From contig OZ237742.1 in NCBI GenBank assembly GCA_965178125.1, forward strand, positions 806,001 to 870,000: a stretch of 64,000 nucleotides of DNA, written 5' to 3'. Origin of the DNA: Bilabrum cf. latius (Eukaryota; Bigyra: Bicosoecida; Bigyra; Bicosoecida). Each line of letters begins with the position of its first letter. Positions within the stretch are counted from its first letter, which is position 1. The notes below the pieces were generated by a model. It was not told the DNA's origin. It did no database searches and saw only the letters and a list, made by a program, of their open reading frames with translations. The position numbers were made by a program, and so were the translations under genes. Positions 21,559 through 34,153 of this stretch are shown piece after piece.

Positions 21559-23761
21559 TCAGGAGGCAAGGCCTCTCCCGGCCGCTGCTGCCCGTAGCCT
21601 AGGCCCCGATGATGCCCTTGCTGCGGTTTCAGCCCCAGTTCCATGCCAACCTCTCGTGCTTTCCACCTTGTCCACCGCACCACTGCCGCCTACACACGCA
21701 GGCGCCGGTACCTCTCCCGTGCCAGGCCCTCGACCCGCACCCGCACCCGCACCCGCACCCGCACCCGCACCCGCACCCACACCGGCGCGAGTCCGAGCCG
21801 TTGGATCTCTGTTAACTTGCTCCCAACTGCCGGAGCTGCGACGGGACCCGCTTTGTAGTGCAACTGAACTGCTGCCCGAAGCTACTGCTCCTGCTCCAGT
21901 GAAACTTCTGGTTGGCGAAGGCTACGCCCGCGCCCTACTGGCCACACTATCACCGAGAACCACCGCCCCTGCCATGCTCTTCGCTGAGAGAGCAGCGATT
22001 CTGGTGGCACCAGGGGCAGCCTCGCCCTCGCACGATGCGGGTAACCCGCTTGTCACAGGACCCTCGTTCTCTAAGTCTGCATCCTTCGAATCCTTTTTAG
22101 TCCCGACATTTCCAGGCCCTTCTTCCGCCCCTCTCCTGCAGCACCAGGCAGCGTCGTCAGTGGAGGCGTACCTCGGAATGGAGCGGACCCGAGCACGTGA
22201 TTGAGGTGGTGACCCGCCCCTGGACGACGACGAGTGCGGACGAGATGACGAGCACAGCACGCAGCTGGACTGCCGCCTGCCACCCTCGCCGGCGCACCAG
22301 CCGCTCTGGTCGTGCTCTGCGCCGCCAAGGTCCTCCTGTTCCTTGACCCGTTCCTTGTCGTCTACCGAAGAAGTTGTGCTCAAACTGGCATCGCCAGGCC
22401 GAGCTGCCATCAAATCAAACTCCAATCTGTCTGCGTGAATGCGGCGGCTGCACCGGCAGCCGTCGAAGGTACCGCCGCTCGACGTCGCCACGGAAGATGG
22501 GGCAGATGCTACGGGGGTCCGCACCTAGTCTGGTCCACCAGTGTGGGAGGCACCGCCGGACGCTTTGTGGCATGCTTCGCACCCTTCGCCCGGCGAAGCA
22601 TCCGGCAAACTAGGAGGAGACATGGAGCCGTCGTGCGCTGCCGCAAGCAAGTGCTCCTAGCCGAGTCCCTGGGCCTCGGCCTCGGTCTCGGCCTATCCCA
22701 AACCATGCAGACCAGCCTTCAGTTCAGAACCGCGCTCATTCCGCCTCCGTAGCTCGTCAACAAACCAATCATGCCTGTGAGGTGGAGATGTTAAATAAAG
22801 TAAGCAAAGATACAGCACGAATGGGTTCTCATTTGCACCACCGAATGCCTGCAAGGCTCCGAAATGCGCAAGGTGCGATCGAGCACGTCTCAAGGTGCGG
22901 GTCCCGCTCACTTGATGCCCGGGGGCCGAGACTCCGCGAATGCGGCCAAAGCATCATCAAGGCTCAGCTTGCACCGCTAGGTTAGATATGTCACTATCAT
23001 AAAGCCCGTTCGGTTGTAGCTATAATGGCAGTGAACGGCGACAAGCCCGCCGGGCGTCCTGGTTCTGTATCTATCAACCCTACGGTTGAACTCGAGCGTG
23101 TCCAGTTCAGACGGAACTACCTTTGACTGCGAAGAGCGAATATCAGCAGAATTTAGTGGCTTTTATTTGAACCCGGGATGCGATTTCTCATGATTCAACG
23201 CAATAAGAATAGTCCGTCGGGTTCACTCACCTGCAACAGCAGTTTCGTATGCTGCAGCTCCGGCACCTCGTCACTATATGTGCTCAAGCAGTGGTGGGAT
23301 AGGTCAATAACATATCTGACGCCTGGAAAACTGCGCTTGACTTGCATTAAGGTGTGATTCTCCTGCGAATCTCCGTCAAACGGCAGCTTCATTGGCAGAA
23401 AGAGCCCTCGAATCAATCCGCCAAACTTAGGAACCTTTTGCCACTTGGAAGGGTTCTTGAGTGGTAACTCGGTGTAACCACAAGGCGATTCAATCTACAA
23501 AATCTGAGCTCGACTTGCGCTTGAATGAAACGAACACATTCGTGCGCGGCTATGCATGTCATCTGGGCTGTCCTTGCCGGAGTCATCAGCTGCACTGCTA
23601 CCGGCCCGGGCTAAGCATGACTCCATCAACTCTGATAAAGACTTGTGAATGTTTCCGGTGGTTGCGTTGAGTACTGTTACCGCTTCAAGGTGCGAAACAA
23701 AGGTTGGCAAGCTTGATTTGTAACGTCTAATTACATCAATGGAATGTGGTTTCTACGGCAA
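21559..23761 (-). CDS. mRNA-capping-type RNA phosphatase, 5' partial
   Basis: Visible exons 23761-23231, 23126-22912 and 22774-21559 (introns 104 and 137 nt); at least 653 residues, TGA at 21559-21561. The fold is the cysteine-phosphatase RNA 5'-triphosphatase of capping enzymes: WQKVPKFGGLIRGLFLPMK, VRYVIDLSHH, the active-site loop VHCHYSYNRTGFMIV (HCx5R, Cys nucleophile), then LDDALAAFAESRPPGI spliced to KHDWFVDELRRR, matching the animal/plant domain end. It should remove the gamma-phosphate of nascent RNA, or act as a DUSP11-like RNA phosphatase. No guanylyltransferase domain follows; instead ~400 Ser/Gly/Ala-rich residues including a Gly-Ala run. Seven in-frame TAGs. The first Met lies in an unidentified upstream exon; an acceptor is likely at 23762. 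Confidence 0.82.
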
Positions 23762-23992
23762 CTGGAGAAGCTATGGTGCTACAGTTCTTGTACGTCTGAC
23801 ATAGGATTTCGTTTGCGCCCACAGCCTGAAATCTGAATATCTGCACTATAACGCTGCGTTGAGTCGTAGAAATGTCCTTCTCACCGTGGTTTAGAGTTAG
23901 AAATCCTGCTTGTATAGCCCGTACTGGTTGACCCGCTATTGCTGCATGCTGTCCAATTCTTGAACGTTGTTCCTTTTTGTACCGTCTCGCAG
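23762..23992. promoter_or_regulatory. divergent 5' region with unresolved first exons
   Basis: Between the first recognised exons of the phosphatase (-) and the phosphate transporter (+). Both genes still lack a start codon, so this stretch must hold introns, at least one first exon for each gene (or they lie further into the neighbour), and the promoters. I could not place them. Confidence 0.4.
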
Positions 23993-26089
23993 ACTGTACT
24001 TTCGGGCGTAGGATTCTGGTCGGTGAGCTCATCTGCTGGTATTCGCGTGAACCTTAGCAGCACTACGAACACTTGGAGTACTGGACACCGCTGCGCCATA
24101 CTTTGCCGAATCGGAAACGCAGGATGCCTATGATCTGTTTGCAATCGACATTGTCCGAGAAGTGAGATCTCTAGCGCCTGCAACTTGATGAAGCTCTGGT
24201 AACTTTCTCAAACCACGCTTGGTCGCTACACCTTCGCCAATATCCCTTGTCTGTGCGCAGTCCATGGCCGACGACCCGTATCTTGGGGAGAACGACAGCA
24301 CAGCAACTGATTTGGCTCACAAAAAAACGCTTGTGAGCGTGGCTGCGCTGGTTGGGGCCGTGCTAGGACAGCTCATCTTCGGCATACTTGCTGACCGGAT
24401 CGGTCGCCGGGTGATTTTCGTCGTCACGATTTCTTGCGTGATCGTCGGTGCCGGCCTGTCTGCCTCCGTGGTACCTAGCGAGCACTTTAGTCCTTTCTAT
24501 CAGCTCGCACTGTGGCAGTTCATCATGGGATTCGGGTGAGGCGAGGGACTCAACAGCCGAGTGCGCTTGTTCTCATGCTCGGCACTCGGATTTTGCGCCC
24601 CGTTGGTGTGCTTCCATCCATCCATCGATCCGCTCGATGCATGAGTATTAAGACTATGTAACCCTCACACCAACCCCACCTGCTTGTTCCCTGGTCTCGT
24701 TGCCCCCCCCGCAGGATCGGTGGTGAGTACCCCCTAAGCGCCACCATTTCCTCGGAGGCTGCCTCTACCAAGGACCGTGGAAAGAACGTGTCGCTAGTGT
24801 TTGCCATGCAGGGCTGGGGCAACCTGACCGCGGGAATGCTGGGATGGGCGCTGCTGAAGGGGCTCGAGCACCGCGACGTGGACCGCTACACGATCGTGTG
24901 GCGCTGCATGCTGGCGTTCGGCGGTGTCCCCGGACTGCTCACGGTGTACTTCAGGTACCAGATGGAGGAATCGAAGATATTCTCGAAGAGCCAGGGGCAC
25001 CCCGCAGAAGATGGAGGGGCGGGGCAGGACGCGGGCAAGGGGCAGGCGCTGCTCGCGGACCAGTCACTCGGTGGAGCCACGGCGATCAACGCGGGCTCGG
25101 GCGCGGTCGTGGCCCCAGCCGCCCCGGCGCAGGAGCTGGGGTGTGCGCGCACCATGTCGACGCTGCGAACCTTCGGCTGGATCCTCGCCGGCACCGCAGG
25201 CTCCTGGTTCCTCTTTGACGTGACGTTCTACGGCAACGCCGTCTTTGCCACCAAGATCATCTCCACGCTGCAGCCTATCGACGACGACGACACGCAGTAC
25301 GACAAGCTGCAGAAGCACGCGCTCAGCAAGTTCATCATCACCGCCATCGCGCTCCCAGGGTACTACCTCGGCGTGTTTACCATCGACGTGATCGGGAGGA
25401 GGTAGCTGCAAATGTTTGGCTTCGGCATGACGGGCGTGGTGTTCGCGCTGCTGGCTCTCTTCGCCGAGGACATGTCGCACAAGAAGCTCGGAGCTCTCGT
25501 GGTGGCCCTGTACGGCCTTAGCTTCCTGTTCGCCAACTGGGGCCCCAACACGACGACTTACGTGATCCCCTCGGAGAGTTTCCCCACGTGGGCGCGAGCC
25601 ACGTGCCACGGAATCAGCGCTGCATCTGGCAAACTGGGGGCGGTGGTGGGCAGCTTCGGGCTGGGCGAGATCATCGAGGCCGGGGGCAAGGGATGGACCC
25701 CTCTGGAGACAGTGCTGTGGATCTGCACGGGGGTGTCGGTGGCTGGGGTGCTGTGGACCTTCTTTTTCACCCGCGACATGTCGGCAGTCAGCCTGGAAGA
25801 CCTGGATGCGGGAAGGATCAACGGGCCCACCCCATCGGGGAGGGTCGTGCCCGGCACGCCAAAGCCTGGCAGCCTCTTCGCCCATGCGGATGTGGAAGCG
25901 GACAAGTACGCCCCCGTCTCTGATTTCCCAGAGAACAAGTCAGCCACCCCGGAGCTGAGGGATTCTCAGCTGTATGCCGAGGAGGCCAGCGGCAGGACCG
26001 GGCGGGCTGGAGCGGGTGGGCGCATCGAGATCCAGGGGGCGGGCCAGTATGGCAACGCGGGTGACTAGAGCAACAGCACCTACATGTGA
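23993..26089 (+). CDS. PHO84-like phosphate:H+ symporter, 5' partial
   Basis: Visible exons 23993-24022 (30 nt), 24123-24161 (39 nt), 24261-24535 and 24715-26089; at least 572 residues, TGA at 26087-26089. This is a major-facilitator transporter of the inorganic-phosphate (PHO84/PHT1) type at a cell membrane. The joined exons read TVLSGVGFWS, then DAYDLFAIDIVRE (family signature D-A-Y-D-L-F-A-I), GAVLGQLIFGILADRIGRR, and GFG spliced to IGGEYPLSATISSEAAS, the signature of phosphate symporters; later GYYLGVFTIDVIGRR and PSESFPTWARATCHGISAASG. There is a hydrophilic loop of ~70 residues mid-protein. In-frame TAGs are at 25403 and 26066. The first exon upstream of 23993 was not found. The two tiny exons rest on frame, splice sites and conservation. 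Confidence 0.88.
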
Positions 26090-26366
26090 ATGTGATTTGC
26101 GAGGCGCTGGGTTGACATGGGGTAGCGCATGGCCGGCGACAATCGATGCTAGCAGTGCTTATACTAGCACTTTGCTGGTGGGAGATTCTGGTGGTAGGGG
26201 TCGCCCCAGCTGTTTGTTTCCCCGTGTTTGGCCTTGCGTACTTGATGGGAGCTCTACTTGCGATTATTGAGCCTGTTATGTGTCATCTCGGATTCAGTTG
26301 TCATTTCCGGTTTTCGAGCATTCAGTGCCGTTGGGACTAGCCTTCATTTTCGAGTCTATCAGTGCT

Positions 26367-29300
26367 ATGGCAGACCGTTTGACACAGTTGTAGCATTTTG
26401 CAACGCGTCTCTAGGCTTTAGGCAATGCAGCAAATCGGCAAGAGGCTGACCAACTGACTAGTAGGGCAGTTGCCCTGTTGGAGGATTGCTTGCGCAAAAC
26501 CAAAGTTCCACTAGTTAGACAGGTTGTGTGCAAAACTGTGAATGAATGGTCTGCAATTGGGAAAATTCGCAGCTCTACATCAACGTTACAGAGCACTGCT
26601 CTCCTGGAGGCAGCGTAGGTTATCGATGAACAGCAGTCAAGACTCCTGTGCAGCTCACCGCTTTGGTCTGAAGGCGAGACGACGAATGTTGAGCTGCCGC
26701 AGCAACAGGGCCAAATTCATTCAGTCCATTCTATCAGTGGTGCACTGACTGAATCTCAAAGCCGCGACTCAAGCGCAGTTGAAGAGCAGTCAGTAACCTT
26801 TTCGCCTGCAACAGTGCTCGACACGATTCTATTCGATGCGCCAGACGACATCAATGAAACAATCCATGCTGCCCGAATGGTAATGAAAGTTGCGACTCAT
26901 CATGAGGCAGGCTTGCGCTGCGATGGCGGAGTAGCGCGAGCTGGCATACATGCGTCAGCCACATCATCAGCAGCAATCGACGAGCCCAATACCTCGGCAC
27001 GGCAGGATGAAGTCGCTTCAATGGTCGAGTCCATCAGACCATTCATAGCTACCTGTATGCGCCAGATTGAATCAAAGCGACCCAATGCAGCCGAGGATAC
27101 TGCCGCTGTAGTCCCACCAAGAGCCGGCAGGACGGACCGGATGGCTGTTCGGGTGGCGGTATGCTCGTGTCTGTTGTACCGTGCTATTCGATTTGCAACC
27201 GAATCAAGTGCTGTTAGTGGAAATGATGGTCTAACTGGAGTTGCCAAGAGCGGCAAGCCAACAGTACGCGGAGTATGCGGTTCAACAGCGGATCGCTTGC
27301 ACGAGCTATGCCATGGCATCCTCGACCTGATGCATTGCATGCATCAACACGCAGCTATGGCATCATGCAAAGCAATCAAATCAGGCCTAGTATCAAGTTT
27401 CGTCAGATGGTCCATCCTGACAGCGATGGAGGCGATCGCTGGGATCATGAATGCGTGGCAGCGATGGGAGCGATTGCTATCCTCACGGGACTCTACCGCT
27501 CGCCCCAAGGACACCAGCCTGCGATCAGGGGTAAATTCAGGCATTTGTTCCTCCCCTAGCTCTCCAGATGGAGGAGGAATGAGTCCCCGTGGGAACCTAG
27601 CTCACAAGGACGCCCTCAGCCAGTCGCTGTCGCAGGACTGGAGCCCAGTGTCCTTCCACGGGCTCGGACATGGTCGAAGCACGTCGCCGATCATTACTAA
27701 GGGCAGGCTGTAGAGGCCACCTGTCTCAGGCATGATTGGTAGCAGTGGTGCTCAATACGAGGATTTGGAGCGACGCACGAAGCGAGGGGGCAGGAGCAGT
27801 CCCGCGGCTGACGAACCGCTGGTAAAACTGCGGGCCAGGGCCACGTCAATGACACAGGCATGCCTTGCTGCGATTAAGAAGTCAGATGGAGACTTGGTTC
27901 TGCACATGACGTGGCTGTGTCACACACTGCGCCTCCGCGACGCTAGTCGACCCGCCATCGCCGATCCTGCACAGGACGAGCCGTCTGCATCTGGCACCTG
28001 CATGTCCGACAATGGTAGCATAGTAAACAGCGAGCCTCTAGACTCTATCCTTTCATCGCCACGGAACGCATAGTTCAGACGTGACCTACTGTCATCTGTT
28101 CCGAATGCGGTGGAGAGGCTGTATCGTGACGCGCAGGAGCAGCTGCAGCTCCTGAATTCCCGTGACCGGTCCAGCCGTCCACGCGCCAGTCTCCAGTCAA
28201 GCTCCCAGCAGCACCGCCCGCAGCTCCGTAGCCAGCTCTTTTTGACTCAGCTAGTTATCGCCAGAGTTGCGGTTCTGCGTCGCGCAGAGGAATCAAAGTC
28301 CCGAATGGTGAATGCCGCCGCAGCACCAGCCGACAAAGGGCAGAACCTAGGATGTGTCGACACACCAGTGACAGTACCAGACGACCTGTACGTGTTTGCT
28401 CTGCAATATTCAGCAGCGGCATACTGCTACAGGACTAGGCCAATGGATTTTGTTGCGAGTCCTTGCTATGCTTCGAATGTGCGTCAACTTGAACGACCTG
28501 CGAGCAAGCTCGAGCACAGCGGTGTAGTGCAAGTGGCCAGTCTCCCAAGCCATACACCTGAGCACCAGCAGCAACTGCCTGAGCGAGATGCTCTTCTAGT
28601 TGAGGTCAAACGGCTCAAGCTAGCACTGAAAAAGTCGAACCTGAGGGTGCTTGCCGCAGAGCAGAGCGCCCCCCTTTCTACCGAGGATATTCCTCCGGAT
28701 CGCGGATAGGTCGGTCAAAAGAAAGCCAGTTGCCCGCACGAGGCCGCAATTGCTCCTCGCTGCCGGATGCTGTCGACTGACAAAGGCGTAGCTGGAGCTG
28801 CCATCGCTCCATCTGCTAGCCTGCGCGCCGAGTCGAAGGCACCGACTCGCACACCGCGGTCGTGCCAGCCCGGGAGCTCGAGGAGAAGCATGGGGCGCAA
28901 GCATCTGCATGCGAGCTAGGTGGTTCCAACACAGCAAACCGTAGGGAGCCCCTACGTGATACCTGAGAGTGTCATGTCAGGCGTGGCTGCCCCCGACTCT
29001 CCAACGATTCTAGACTGCGTCATGGCTCAATTTCAGACGCCTGCAAGCGGCAGCAGAAAACTCAAAGCTGGATCATCACTTTGCAGTCGAGGCTCATAGA
29101 ATGCATCACAAATGCACGGCAGAGGGATGTAGGGAGAATCACTTGAGGCGTCGAGACTTGCAGGGGCATCTAGTGCGTCAATCGCTTCTAGTTCACCCGG
29201 ATTTGAGGGCAGCATCATGCACCGCACTGAGGACGAGAGCATGCTGCTAGACCTTGATTTGGACTATGATCCCGGTCCACCAGAGGCTAGAGAAGCTGCC

Positions 29301-29906
29301 GATGGGTGTGGTCCTCGGCAAGATCGCCGTGAGCCCAGGCTTTCGCGCAACTGTGATAGACAGAGCGATCCAGTCCACGTGCCACCGGACGCCGGTGCGG
29401 TGCGTGCTCCGAGACTCAAAGCAACTAGGAATGCAAGCCATAGTCAAAGCCCACGCGCCATGTAGCTGGCCCAAGACGAGATTGAGGATGCCTCGCCTGT
29501 TGCAGCAGTGAGTCCGGCGGCTGTGCGGCGAGTTACCGAGGGGTCAAAGAGGCCCACACTGAGTCCCCTGGCACAGTCGCTGCTCGTGTATGCAGAGAGA
29601 TCGGCCAAGAAGCCTGCCAAGAAAGTGAGGCGGAAACAGGCAGGGGCGGCAGCTACCAAGCAGCGACGGCGGCAGGCGAAAGGGCGAGGCCGATCAGAAG
29701 CATCCAGCTCAACAAAGGGATTCGGCGCTGAGACTCGCAACAAGAAGCAGCTCAAGCTCTTTAACGTACAGTCAAGCAAAAGTGGGTCTGTCGATGGTGG
29801 TACCACCAAGGTTGGAATGGTCAGGGGCAGGAATGGGGACCAAGTGGATGAATTGGCGCTGTTCACCTCAGGGACTGGCCAGTCCAAGCTGCGAATGGGA
29901 GTGTGA
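26367..29906 (+). CDS. uncharacterised 1,179-residue protein (10 in-frame TAG)
   Basis: A single open frame from ATG 26367-26369 to TGA 29904-29906 containing ten TAGs and no other stop. I do not recognise the family. The N-terminus looks helical (MADRLTQLQHFATRLQALG with two TAGs read as Gln). Residues ~150-420 are mixed helical/polar with several Cys and Met (CSCLLYRAIRF, ILDLMHCMHQHAAM). The middle has a short coiled-coil-like stretch (RDALLVEVKRLKLALKKSN). The C-terminus carries a strongly basic patch (KKPAKKVRRKQ, KQRRRQAKGRGR) that could be a nuclear-localisation signal. No membrane segments or enzyme motifs. Nuclear location is only a guess. The absence of TAA and TGA over 3.5 kb is the main evidence that it is one gene. 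Confidence 0.7.
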
Positions 29907-30065
29907 GCTCTGAAGTGTTGTCCAAGCTTGCGCTACACCTCGCCATTTGTTGGTTGAAATGCGTTGACTGAAATATACTGTACGATCGGATATTAGTTCT
30001 TACTGCAGTTGCGCTTGTCTTTTTCAAGGGGCCTCTCGCCCTTACTTTCTAAGAATGCTCAAGAG

Positions 30066-33000
30066 TTATGACACGTCCACCACACGGCTGTCTGAGTTCT
30101 CTGGATCGCCATGCTCGCGGTATGCCTCAACGTGGCCTGGCAGCACCTGCCCTGCCTGACTCCTGTCCTGTGATGCAATATCGAGCTCTTCTCCAGCGCT
30201 CAAACCGTGCTGCTATGTCTGCGAGCTTGCAGCAGAGTCAAGTGCCATCCTCTTAGCAGAACCACCTGCGGGTAGCAAAGCCTCACTAGCGGCGCTCACA
30301 TCTTGCTCTCTTCCAGGTGACGCAGAGTTCGCCAGCAGCTGCGTGCCAGTATCGCCGGCGGAATCAGTTGACTTGATCATTGGCTGGTCCTCTGTGTGGT
30401 CTCCGGACGCAGCGGCTAAGTCATTCATGATATCGTCCATTTCTTTGTTGCTCTGAGCGATTGCGAGGTTCTGTACCACGTGCTTGAACCTAGGATTATC
30501 TGCCAGCCTGTAAGTGTGGAGGCCTTGCTCCCGAAGCACCTCCCACGTCAGCATGGGCTGCCCAGCCTCGTGGTACCTGCCGTCGGGACCCGTGCCGTGA
30601 ATGGGCCACACTCGAAGCTCCGCAAGCTGGCTCGATGGAAAGTACCTGCTGTAGCCCAGCTAGACGGATTCATTCTCCAAGCTGCGCTCGCGAACCGCGG
30701 CTGCTTGTTCCTCTTTGGCAAGAAGCTTGCTGTAAGGCTCGGACAGGGCAGGGCTATAGCTGTCGATCTCGTCGACCTAAGGGGCTGGCTTGCAGCACAT
30801 GAAGCAGGTCAGCGTGTACACCATCCGGCTTATCACGGCGTACACAGCCTTTCCGAGCGTCCTTTTGAGCACGGTGAGAATCAACAACAAGATCAGAACC
30901 GTCAGTAGAGGCAGTGTAGTTATCTTGGTAGCTCGCTCCAGGAGTCCGAACGGGTCCGAATACGACGTGAGTGCCGAGCCGATGGTATCGCCAGCTGCGG
31001 CTGTGCCGTTCGTGGCTCCGCCTCCCACCGCCTCAGATGCAGACACTACATCCTCGATGGAATCTTCAATGCTGGGGGTGCCTACCCCCCCTGGCTCGCC
31101 CAGCATGTACACCGACACACCGGTGCGGACCAACACCGACACGAACACGGCGGTAGCTGTCAGGTCGGCAAGGCTTGCATCATAGCGTGGAGGTTCAGCG
31201 TACACCCTGAAGATAAGGAACTTGTCCACAATCAGGCTAGCCAGAACACCCAACAGCGCAATAAGATGCATGACTGGTAGTCCCGGAGAGTACACTATCG
31301 CGATGCACACTGTCGTCAGCACAGCAGCGACCCTTGTGGGCAGGTTGAAGGCCGGGGGCTCAAGCAGCTCGTTCAGCTGCTCCTGTGTGACCGCCTAGGG
31401 CATGCAACACCGCTGCATGCACGGAGTTACTATGTAGTACGTTGCCATGGGTGCGACATGTGGCACAAACACGTTCGCCAGCACAGAGATGCAGACTCCC
31501 ACGCCCACTGCCGCGTACCACCCGCTGTCGAAGCTCTTGTGCCCAGTGATGAAGACTCCTCCAAGGCTTTCCAAGTTCAATCCCTCTGCAAACTTGAAGT
31601 GTGCATTGACTAGTAGGACGATTAGGCCAGTGTTAATGACTTGTGCGACGAGCAGGCGAGACGCCAGGAAGGTCACCTTGGCGCTCGCAGAGGCGAACCG
31701 CTGGTACTTCGCGAGCACTTCGAGCAGCGAGATGAGCAGCACATTCACCAGAACCACGATCAAAGAGTTGCCGATGGAAATCGACTGTGCGGTCAAAAAC
31801 GCCGTGGCGATGTCAAGGCAGACACCCCCGTGCTGATCGCTTGCGGCGTCCACAGCTGCCCGGAACCCATTCTCCATGACTTGGTCTGAGAAATCCGTGA
31901 GGCAGAAGCAGCCGAGCACCGTGCTTGCAGCAAATGTCTGTGAGCGAGGGCTAGAGGGATCAACAAGCCTATTCTGCTCGTCGACGGGTGACTTGCACTC
32001 GAATGTGTCGCTCGGTCCAAAGCAAGTACCTGCGCACCGGCTATCGTGTCCGGCCAGTTGCGCAAAGTGTGCCCTGGCATTCACTTGCTCCGCCGCATGC
32101 ACATCAACATGGGACAGTTCGATTGACAGTATCTTGTCGCTAGTGTCATTGCGACTGCACTGCGATGCATCGGCAGCGGCTGCGACAAAGGACCAGTCAC
32201 CCCCCGGCGGCTACCCGCCGTACAGCAGTCCGGGCACGACAGTCTGGCACAGGGCCAGATCGGGTGCTTTTTCGAGAGAATCCCTGCTGACGACCGTCCC
32301 CACGATGACGATGACCATGGTCAGCAGCAGCACGAGGCACAGAACTGCGTTGGCGACGAGGCTCCTACAGCACCTCTCTTTGTCCGTAATCTCCACGTTT
32401 TCCCAGGCAATCGTGGAAGGGTCGTCCGCCTGTGATACGTGAATGCGGTGCTTACCCCTGAACATCAGCGCGGGTGGGGTTCCGCAGCAGAAGTACTGGT
32501 CTTGATCGCGATAGTCCGCGAGGATTCTCCGCTGGCTCATCTCGTTCTCAAAGGTCACGAATGCGCCCACGCACTCGGACGAGGCCTCGCTCAGAATGGC
32601 CTGCTGCTTGCCGTGCAGCCGCTCGGCCAAGCGGAGGATGTTGCGGCGCTCATACAACTCTAAATGCTCATCTTGTCGATGCTTCGCGATCCTGGCTCGC
32701 TCGACGGCAAGCCTGACATCTTGGTTCAAGGTCTTGGTGGCAAGCCCTGCCATGAGCATCTTGCCGTCTGGGTGGGCCACATTCACATCCGCCACCCATT
32801 TCCCGACGAACACCTGCTCCCCTGCATACGATGTGTTTTGAACAGGGTTTGCAGTCTCTCGGGGTGGCAGCTCGGCTACCAGGCGAAACTCGCTGTCCCC
32901 GTGCCTCTGCAAAAACCTGTGCAGTGTCTCGTCCGTCTCAGGCTGCAGCTGCGGCCTCGCTTGGGACTGTGCCTTCCTGCCGCACCAGATGCAGCATGCT

Positions 33001-33266
33001 CTGTACGTCCAATCCACGGCGTGCAAGTTGGCCAGCCTGTCAAAGAACTCGAGGACCTGCTCCCTGGTGGTGTCGGGCGGCAGCCCTTCCACCCAGACGG
33101 TGTAGTGGGCTGCATTTACGTCGTCCCGCTCGAAAAAGTCCCGCTTGCGCTCTGCTGCGTTGTTCGACCTCATAGATGTTACATAGTACAGCAGTACCAG
33201 CGTGACCAGTACCTCGGTTAGACCTTGCACGTATGCAACCTAGTCTCGAGAAAGCTCGCCGAGAAG
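30066..33266 (-). CDS. OSCA/CSC1 (DUF221)-like channel, 5' partial
   Basis: The last exon is one frame of 1,067 codons from an acceptor at 33267 to TAA 30066-30068, carrying six TAGs (near 33243, 32211, 31395, 30777, 30661, 30213). A cytosolic RRM-like region comes first (HYTVWVEGLPPDTTREQVLE, AFVTFENEMSQRRI), as between the early helices of OSCA/TMEM63/CSC1 osmosensitive channels. Many membrane helices follow, with NVLLISLLEVLAKYQRFAS, FITGHKSFDSGWYAAVGVGV and the charged linker QEQLNELLEPPAFNLPTR before more helices. The family forms mechanosensitive cation channels. Upstream exons probably lie at 33.38-33.8 kb: one ends in a helix (ALLCLVFLTVPVCLINFS) at a GTGAGT donor near 33601. I assign the family from architecture and short motifs, so moderate certainty. 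Confidence 0.68.
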
Positions 33267-33801
33267 CTGCGAAGCAGATATTGAACGATGTCTCAGTTTG
33301 GACAAGCGTCGGCAAATATTGACGCCAACCACTACAAGTTCAATTTGCTTCAGGGCATGCAACAGCGATCCTCACTTCTATTGAGTACTGGTCAGGCTGC
33401 ACGGGCAGCGTTGAGTTCATTGAAACCTTAGACTGTGCCGCGTTGCCGAGAGAGGTTTGCGCCAGATACAGCCCATCCCTGTCTTCTGGATTGACACCAG
33501 ACCCTGCAATTGGGGTTTATGTGGACGTAGTTGGCGGTCAGCTCTCTTGGGACAAGACACTCAAACGCTCGCCTCGAGGAGACCGCACGGACGAACTCAC
33601 CACTGAAGTTAATGAGGCACACCGGAACGGTCAAAAATACTAGGCAAAGAAGGGCTCCTGCATAACTGCATAAAAACTGCACATGCAGAAGAATGCCAGG
33701 TCCCAGACGTCTGAGAGACTCCGAGCTGCTGCAGCACACTGGCAGCCTGCCTCCGCCTGCTATTCGATTTTTCGCATGTATTCTAGCCTGCAAATACAGC
33801 A

Positions 33802-34153
33802 ATGTGTTGGGATATATCTGAAATAGTCAGTAAATTGAGCGATTGTCCACTTTCGGCAGTCGCACCGCTCACGTCGCGCATGATAGGTTCTTGCCAGTCA
33901 AGTGGAAGCTCTTGTTGAGCTTCCAACAGGAACTGCCTCGCCGTGGACACTTGATCTTCCGCGACAATCTTATCATTATTCGTACAACAATGCATGCCTG
34001 GAAAATTATTTGTTTTGGGTCCTGTCAGCGCAGTTACTGCAAGAACTCAAGTCGAGCTCCGCTCGCGTGTGCTGTTTGTTGCGCGTTAATCAAGATTGCC
34101 GGCTATATACCAGATTTGGTGATTGCACAAATCGTGCAGATCACTCACGAAAA
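33802..34153. promoter_or_regulatory. divergent upstream region, channel / ERD2-like
   Basis: AT-richer than the genes on each side. It lies between the probable 5' exons of the OSCA-like gene (-) and the ATG of the ERD2-like gene (+). No motif or RNA is recognised; it may contain the channel's start codon. Confidence 0.35.

Noticed and set aside
26542-26748. 68-residue plus-strand frame upstream of the unknown 1,179-residue protein
   Set aside because: It is in a different phase from the long frame that starts at 26367 and covers the same bases.
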